Shown piece after piece: positions 59,530-64,000 of a stretch of DNA of 64,000 bases. This DNA comes from Acidimicrobiia bacterium (GTDB lineage: Bacteria; Actinomycetota; Acidimicrobiia; Acidimicrobiales; Bin134), in assembly GCA_009842675.1 (NCBI GenBank), contig VYEX01000024.1, positions 1 through 64,000 on the forward strand, given 5' to 3'. Position numbers and translations under genes: made by a program. The notes below the pieces were generated by a model. The model was not told the DNA's origin and made no database searches. It saw only the letters and a list, made by a program, of their open reading frames with translations. How positions within the stretch are numbered: position 1 is the first letter of the stretch; the number at the start of each line of letters is the position of its first letter.

Positions 59530-60510
59530 TTATCGCTCTGCCACCATGCGGGACATGGTCAGCGCGTAATCGCCTCGGGCGTCGGTCCACAAGCGCTCCA
59601 TGGCCAGTCCCACACTGGCCAGTTCCGGGCCGATGTTCTCGGGCCGAAACTTGGCGCTGATCTCGGTCCGCATGCGCTCGCCCTGGGCGAAGTCCACCGT
59701 CATTCCCAGTCCGCCGATGGTCACCTGCTGGTCGCAACGCGACCGCAGCCACATCTCGATCCACTCTTCTTCGAGGTCGAAGCGGGCCTCATGCTCAAAC
59801 TGGTCCAGATCGAAGTCGGCGTCGAGGCGGTGGTTGATCACCGACAGCACGTTGCGGTTGAAGGCCGAGGTCACGCCCTCGGGGTCGTCATAGGCCGCGA
59901 TCAACCGATCATGGTCTTTGACCAAGTCGAAGCCCAATAAGAAGGTGTCCCCCGGCACCATGGCGTCGGCCACCGCGGCCAAGAAGTCCTTGCGCGGCGC
60001 CGGCGAGAAGTTGCCGATTGTGCCGCCCAAGAGCATCAAGAGCCGACAACCGCCATCGGGAATGTGCCCCAGATGGTGCTCGAAGTCGCCTACCACCCCG
60101 TGAACGGCCAAGCCCTCATAGGACTGGGCCAATTCGGCGGCCGCGGTCCTGAGGGTGGCCTCGCTGTTGTCGAACGGGACGTAGCGGCGAAGCCGCCCGG
60201 TGGCCGCCAAGGCATCCAGCACGATACGGGTCTTCTCGGAGGTGCCCGACCCCAGCTCCACCACCGTGTCGGCCCCCGACCGCTCGGCTATCGCGTCCAC
60301 CTCGCGCTCGAGGATCTCCCGCTCCCGCCGGGTGGGGTAGTAGTCGGGAAGGCGGGTGATCTGGTCGAACAGCTCGCTGCCCCGGTCGTCGTAGAACCAC
60401 TTGGGAGGGAGCTCCTTGGGCTGGGAGGCGAGTCCTTCGGCCACGTCGGCCCGGAGCGCTCGATCTATCCACGCGCGATCCAAATGGATGTCAACAACCG
60501 GCTCGATCAT
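59530..60510 (-). CDS. egtD: L-histidine N-alpha-methyltransferase EgtD
   Basis: 326 aa. Trimethylates histidine to hercynine with SAM, the first step of ergothioneine synthesis. PPKWFYDDRGSELFDQIT and LPDYYPTRREREIL are the EgtD-specific N-terminal motifs; VVELGSGTSEKTR is the SAM loop; LLGGTIGNF follows. The frame is open to 61290 across egtB, but the ATG at 60510 inside the egtB stop (ATGA) starts MIEPVVDIHLD and gives the family length. Confidence 0.95.
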   Translation of the reverse strand: MIEPVVDIHLDRAWIDRALRADVAEGLASQPKELPPKWFYDDRGSELFDQITRLPDYYPTRREREILEREVDAIAERSGADTVVELGSGTSEKTRIVLDALAATGRLRRYVPFDNSEATLRTAAAELAQSYEGLAVHGVVGDFEHHLGHIPDGGCRLLMLLGGTIGNFSPAPRKDFLAAVADAMVPGDTFLLGFDLVKDHDRLIAAYDDPEGVTSAFNRNVLSVINHRLDADFDLDQFEHEARFDLEEEWIEMWLRSRCDQQVTIGGLGMTVDFAQGERMRTEISAKFRPENIGPELASVGLAMERLWTDARGDYALTMSRMVAER

Positions 60511-61787
60511 TGGGCTAGGCGAACGCCAGAGAAGTGCCAGCGGGTGTGGGGATGGAAGAAGTTGCGGTAGGTGGCCCGAATGTGGCCCGGAGGAGTGACA
60601 CAGGCGCCGCCCCGGAGCACGAACTGGTTGACCATGAACTTGCCGTTGTACTCGCCCACCGCGCCCGGTGCGGGCTGGAAACCGGGATAGGAGCCGTAGG
60701 GGCTGGACGTCCACTCCCACACGTCTCCAAAGAGCTGGCGGAGGCCGTTGCCGGGCGGAGCGGCCGCGGGATGCCATCGGCCCTGGTCGCCCAAGTTGCC
60801 CTCGGGCCTCTGCTTTGCGGCGGCGTGCTCCCACTCGGCCTCGGTGGGAAGCCGAGCGCCGGCCCAGCGGGCGAAAGCATCGGCCTCGTAATACGAAAGA
60901 TGGCACACCGGTTCGTCGAGTGACAGCGGTTGAAGTCCGTGGAGGGTGAAAACCCGCCAGCCGTCGTCGGAGTGGAAGTCCCAGTAGGAGGGCGCGTCCC
61001 AGCCATTTTCCAGCCGCTGGTGCCAGCCGTCCGATAGCCACAGGGTAGGGGTGTCGTAGCCGCCATCGGCCATGAACTCCAACCACTGTCGGCACGTAAC
61101 CAACCGGTTGGCCAACCGATACGGGGGCAGGATGGTCCGATGGCGGGGGCTCTCGTTGTCGAAGGCGAAACCGTCGCCATCGTGGCCCACCCAAACCTCG
61201 CCGCCGTCGAAACTGGTCCAGTCGTCCGCCGGCCGGCCGTTGTCCGTCACCGCGGCCAGCGACGGGGGAAGATCGTGATAGGCCGGCCACATCGCCCGGT
61301 TGGTCGACAGCACATGCTTGATGTCCATGAGCAGCAGTTCCTGATGCTGTTGCTCATGGTTCAGGCCCAGAACCACCAGATCGGTGGTGGCATCGTCTAA
61401 TGGGTCATCGTCCATTGGAACAGCCAGCAGCTCAGCCATGGCCGCATCCACATGGGCTCGGTAGGCGGCCACCTCCTCGCACGACGGACGGGAGAGGTTG
61501 CCCCGCTCGGGCCGGGGGTGTCGGTCGCCGACGGCCTCGTAGTACGAGTTGAATAGGAAGCCGAAGGCCGGGTGGTACTCGCGATAGCCCTTTAGACGGG
61601 GCTTGAGCAGGAAGGTCTCAAAGAACCAGGTGACGTGGGCCCGATGCCACTTGGTGGGGCTGACATCTGGCATCGACTGAATGCACTGGTCTTCGCTGCT
61701 CAGGGGATCGGCGAGCGCGTCGGTGTAGGAGCGGACGGATTGATAGCCCACCAAGAGGTCGGAAGCGAGAGTCGGTGTCACAGTCAC
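60507..61787 (-). CDS. egtB: Hercynine sulfoxide synthase EgtB
   Basis: 426 aa. Iron(II)-dependent C-S bond formation between hercynine and gamma-glutamylcysteine or cysteine. An N-terminal DinB-like domain supplies the iron ligands H51 (KWHRAH), H144 and H148 (NHEQQHQEL); the C-terminal formylglycine-generating-type domain runs from GGEVWVGHDGDGFAF to the end (LPTEAEWEHAA, GDVWEWTSS). The frame opens at 61871, overlapping hspR; the GTG at 61787 is preferred because it starts 34 nt after the hspR stop and puts the first ligand at residue 51, as in characterised EgtB. egtA, egtC and egtE are not in the window. Confidence 0.93.
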   Translation of the reverse strand: MTVTPTLASDLLVGYQSVRSYTDALADPLSSEDQCIQSMPDVSPTKWHRAHVTWFFETFLLKPRLKGYREYHPAFGFLFNSYYEAVGDRHPRPERGNLSRPSCEEVAAYRAHVDAAMAELLAVPMDDDPLDDATTDLVVLGLNHEQQHQELLLMDIKHVLSTNRAMWPAYHDLPPSLAAVTDNGRPADDWTSFDGGEVWVGHDGDGFAFDNESPRHRTILPPYRLANRLVTCRQWLEFMADGGYDTPTLWLSDGWHQRLENGWDAPSYWDFHSDDGWRVFTLHGLQPLSLDEPVCHLSYYEADAFARWAGARLPTEAEWEHAAAKQRPEGNLGDQGRWHPAAAPPGNGLRQLFGDVWEWTSSPYGSYPGFQPAPGAVGEYNGKFMVNQFVLRGGACVTPPGHIRATYRNFFHPHTRWHFSGVRLAQ

Positions 61788-61821
61788 AAAGGTGGCAGTG
61801 CTGAACTCTACCCGCCCTCTT

Positions 61822-62154
61822 TCATTTTCTTCGATACAACACGATGTCGGCCCGCTTTGACTCGAGCTCACGGGTGAGCCGAGCCACTTGCTCCCTGAGC
61901 CGGGCCACCTCAGATTCGAGGGCCAGCACCCGCTCCACGCCGTCGAGGTTCATGCCCTCGCTGGTGAGTTCGTGTACCCGGCGGAGCTTCTCGATGTCGG
62001 CATCGCTGTAGCGCCGGCTACCCCCACCGGTTCGGGCCGGCTGCACCAGGCCCCGGCGGTCGTATATCCGGAGGGTTTGGGGATGGATCCCGGCCAACTC
62101 AGCAGCCACCGAGATGACATACACCGCCCGATCGCGGCCTCGAGGGTCGATCAT
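61822..62154 (-). CDS. hspR: Heat-shock repressor HspR (MerR family)
   Basis: 110 aa. Winged-helix MerR domain: YVISVAAELAGIHPQTLRIY, then DRRGLVQPARTGGGSRRYS, followed by a leucine-rich coiled coil (VERVLALESEVARLREQV). HspR binds HAIR repeats upstream of dnaK and, with DnaK as co-repressor, shuts the operon off; those repeats would lie outside the window. The ATG overlaps the dnaJ stop (ATGA). It is followed by egtB after 34 nt with no terminator seen, so egtBD may fall under HspR control. Confidence 0.93.
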   Translation of the reverse strand: MIDPRGRDRAVYVISVAAELAGIHPQTLRIYDRRGLVQPARTGGGSRRYSDADIEKLRRVHELTSEGMNLDGVERVLALESEVARLREQVARLTRELESKRADIVLYRRK

Positions 62155-63050
62155 GGTCCTGCCTCCATAGCTTTCTCGAATGCCTCTAGGGCTTGGCGCT
62201 GCTCGTCGCTCAGCTCGGCGGGGACTTCCAGGGCCACCGTCACCAGCAGATCGCCGGTGCCCTTGGCGGTCTCCACCCCCTTCCCCCGGACTCGCAGCAC
62301 CTGGCCGGGCTGGCTGCCGGGAGAGAGGCGCAATGTCACCGGGTCGCCCTCGAACGTAGGCACCGAGATCTCCGCTCCCAGCGCGGCCTGGGCGAAGGTC
62401 ACCGGCACGGTGACGGTGAGGTTCTTGCCCTGGCGGCCGAACACCGGGTGCGGATTGACCTTTACCTTCACGTACAGGTCGCCGGGTGGGCCTCCGTTTA
62501 ACCCCGGCTCTCCCTTGCCGGCCAGCTTGATCCTCTGTCCGTTGGCCACCCCGGCGGGGATGCGAACCGAGATGGAGCGCCCAGTCCGGGCGGTGTCGCC
62601 GCTCAGCGTCAAATCGGTGGTGGTGCCTCGCACCGCCTCGGCGAAGTCCAGAGACAGCTGGGCGCTCAGGTCATGCCCCCGCACCGGGCGGGTTTGCCCT
62701 CCGAAGGGGGGGCCGCCCCGGTCGAATCGGCCGCCGCCCATGAAAGCCGAGAAGAGGTCGGCCATATCGCCTTCCATGGTGAAACCACCCGGACCGGCCT
62801 GGAAGTTCATCGGCCCCATGTGGCGCACCTGATCGTATTGGGACCGGCGCTCTCCATCGCCCAACACGTCGTAGGCCGCCGACACCTCCTTGAACCGCTC
62901 CTCGGCCTTGGCATCGTCGGGGTTGGCGTCGGGGTGAAGCTTTCGGGCCAGCTTCCGATAGGCCTTGGTGATCTCCTTGTCTGAGGCCGACGGGGAGACG
63001 CCAAGGACCTTGTAGTAGTCGGTCTCCAGCCATTCCCGCTTCACGTCCAT
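62151..63050 (-). CDS. dnaJ: J-domain co-chaperone, zinc-finger-less (CbpA-type DnaJ)
   Basis: 299 aa. The J domain (residues ~11-75) has the HPD motif at 39-41 (LHPDANPDD). A Gly/Phe-rich stretch follows (MGGGRFDRGGPPFGG), then two beta-barrel client domains (RIPAGVANGQRIKLAGKGEPG, VFGRQGKNLTVTVPVTFAQAALG). The four C-x2-C-x-G-x-G zinc repeats of type I DnaJ are entirely absent, which accounts for the short length. It works with DnaK and GrpE from the same operon. GGAGG lies ten bases before the ATG; the gap to grpE is 18 nt. Confidence 0.93.
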   Translation of the reverse strand: MDVKREWLETDYYKVLGVSPSASDKEITKAYRKLARKLHPDANPDDAKAEERFKEVSAAYDVLGDGERRSQYDQVRHMGPMNFQAGPGGFTMEGDMADLFSAFMGGGRFDRGGPPFGGQTRPVRGHDLSAQLSLDFAEAVRGTTTDLTLSGDTARTGRSISVRIPAGVANGQRIKLAGKGEPGLNGGPPGDLYVKVKVNPHPVFGRQGKNLTVTVPVTFAQAALGAEISVPTFEGDPVTLRLSPGSQPGQVLRVRGKGVETAKGTGDLLVTVALEVPAELSDEQRQALEAFEKAMEAGP

Positions 63051-63068
63051 GCTGCGATCGCCTCCGTC

Positions 63069-63674
63069 CTACCCCCGGACCTTCACCATGGCGGGTCTCA
63101 GAACACGGCTGTTCCATACGTAGCCGGCCCGCAGGACCTCGGCAATAACCGCCTCTCCCTCTCCCGGCTCGTGGGCCACAGCCTCATGGCATGTGGGGTC
63201 GAACGTGGCGCCAGGATCGTCCAACTTGGCCAAGCCCTCCTTCTCCAGCGCGCCGAACAGCGAGTCCCGAATGGGAATGACATCTTCGGCCCCTTGGGCC
63301 ACCGCGGCGTCGCAGGCGTCCAACACCGGCAGCACTTTCTCCACGATGTCGGCCGCGGCCATGGCCACCGTCTCCTGCTGGCGCTCGGCAGCTTTGCGGC
63401 GGTAGTTGGCGAACTCGGCGGTCACCCGCTGGAGGTCGTTGAGATAGCCATCCCGCTGGGCCACCAGCTCATCCATCGAGGGCGCTGGCTCCTGAGGGTC
63501 GCCAGTTTCCTGAGGGTCGCCAGCAGCCTGAGAGTCGCCAGCCTCCTGAAGCTGCTCGTCAGCAGCCTGAGAGTCGCCAGCCTCCTGAAGCTGCTCGTCA
63601 GCAGCCTGCTCGCCAGCAGCCTCTTCGACAGCCTGGTCCTCATCGGCCAGGTCAGCTAGGGGCTCCTCGCTCAC
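63069..63674 (-). CDS. grpE: Nucleotide exchange factor GrpE
   Basis: 201 aa. An acidic, low-complexity N-terminus (1-66) contains a tandemly repeated 13-residue unit (ADEQLQEAGDSQA). The coiled coil (LVAQRDGYLNDLQRVTAEFANYRRKA) and the C-terminal beta domain (FDPTCHEAVAHEPG, VLRAGYVWNSRVLRPAMVKV) are standard. It exchanges ADP for ATP on DnaK. GTG start within the dnaK stop (GTGA). Confidence 0.95.
   Translation of the reverse strand: MSEEPLADLADEDQAVEEAAGEQAADEQLQEAGDSQAADEQLQEAGDSQAAGDPQETGDPQEPAPSMDELVAQRDGYLNDLQRVTAEFANYRRKAAERQQETVAMAAADIVEKVLPVLDACDAAVAQGAEDVIPIRDSLFGALEKEGLAKLDDPGATFDPTCHEAVAHEPGEGEAVIAEVLRAGYVWNSRVLRPAMVKVRG
63521..63598. repeat. Perfect 39-bp tandem repeat, two copies, in grpE
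   Basis: 63521-63559 and 63560-63598 are identical; a 10-nt start of a third copy follows, and shorter degenerate copies (CCTGAGGGTCGCCAG) lie at 63491-63520. It codes for the acidic tail unit and keeps frame; a likely site of copy-number change. Confidence 0.9.
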
Positions 63675-64000
63675 TGGGAGCTTCCGTCTTCTTCGTCTTC
63701 AACGATCTCGGCGTCGACGATGTCGTCGTCATCGGCGGCATCAGCCCCGGCGTCTCCGGCGAAGTCATCCTGTGTATCGCCCGCCGCGGCCGCAGCCTGC
63801 TCGTACATGGCCGCGCCGATCTGCTGGCTGATAGCCGACAGCTCCTCGGTGGCCGAGCGGATGCGGTCCACGTCCTTTTCCTCGATGGCCGACTTCAACT
63901 CGTCCAGCTTGGCCTCAACATCGGCGCGCTGGCCGGCTTCCACCGAGTCGCCAGCATCGGCCAGCAGCTTCTCCACCTGGTACACCAGGCTGTCGGCGTT
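63671..64000 (-). CDS. dnaK: Chaperone DnaK, C-terminal end (gene continues beyond the window)
   Basis: Only the last 109 codons are inside the window. They read NADSLVYQVEKLLADAG, then a helical-lid segment (VEAKLDELKSAIEEKDVDRI, LSAISQQIGAAMYEQ) and an acidic disordered tail ending VDAEIVEDEEDGSSQ, all typical of the DnaK lid and C-terminus. The EEVD of eukaryotic Hsp70 is absent, as expected. It is the first visible gene of the dnaK-grpE-dnaJ-hspR operon. Confidence 0.93.
   Translation of the reverse strand, partial: NADSLVYQVEKLLADAGDSVEAGQRADVEAKLDELKSAIEEKDVDRIRSATEELSAISQQIGAAMYEQAAAAAGDTQDDFAGDAGADAADDDDIVDAEIVEDEEDGSSQ

Noticed and set aside
60511-61290. Possible EgtD-EgtB frame fusion
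   Set aside because: The upstream frame is the wrong phase of egtB; the ATGA overlap at 60507-60510 gives EgtD its normal length.
63491-63608. CRISPR-like repeats
   Set aside because: The repeats are directly adjacent without spacers and are coding (GrpE tail).

Overview
The window is 64 kb of high-GC bacterial chromosome (about 60-68% in most genes), densely coded, with many GTG and a few TTG starts and many ATGA/GTGA stop-start overlaps. An HspR-type dnaK operon, EgtB/EgtD, an F420-type LLM oxidoreductase, a three-subunit PurLQS synthase and many acyl-CoA/SDR/P450 catabolic genes point to an actinobacterium. I infer an Acidimicrobiia-like lineage, but no rRNA or other phylogenetic marker is present to prove it. 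I saw no insertion sequence, prophage, CRISPR array, tRNA or rRNA.

Region 1 (1-9256): the tail of a branched-chain-type ABC importer (livM-livG-livF), a DUF4389 membrane protein, a secreted lipoprotein of unknown function, an old-yellow-enzyme/FAD fusion reductase that lacks one iron-sulfur cysteine, an MFS transporter and an APH-like phosphotransferase.

Region 2 (9257-26451): catabolic genes. A minus-strand run reads [3Fe-4S] ferredoxin, SDR, cytochrome P450, DUF35 OB-fold protein, acyl-CoA ligase, thiolase-like lipid-transfer protein, which looks like a hydroxylation plus side-chain cleavage pathway. A plus-strand trio (SDR, SnoaL-like, KstD-type flavoprotein) follows. A second, complete importer (binding protein, livH, livM, livG, livF) continues without real gaps into an SDR, a VOC-fold protein and a flavoprotein, so uptake and breakdown appear to be co-transcribed. 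A second P450, a paralogue of the first, is divergent from the binding protein.

Region 3 (26448-39131): two amidohydrolases with altered catalytic Asp positions, acyl-CoA dehydrogenase, SDR, a BadI/MenB-type crotonase and an acyl-CoA ligase, together resembling alicyclic-acid (cyclohexanecarboxylate-type) ring opening. Two paralogous proteins of a family I do not recognise lie here (27786-28649 and 36410-37252); each is an internal tandem duplication. An MscS channel and a HAD phosphatase follow.

Region 4 (39175-47778): a uridine-kinase-like P-loop protein, an alpha/beta hydrolase, a large secreted protein with a zincin-like domain embedded among six Calx-beta-like repeats, an LLM oxidoreductase, a CrtC/AttH-like protein and a third P450.

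Region 5 (47775-59418): a nearly complete purine cluster on the minus strand (purA, D, E, B, C, S, Q, then L, F, M). It is interrupted by a small oppositely oriented gene of unknown function sitting in a local low-GC island. purK is not in the window.

Region 6 (59530-64000): the stress operon dnaK (partial)-grpE-dnaJ-hspR running straight into egtB-egtD (ergothioneine synthesis), closed by a putative terminator.
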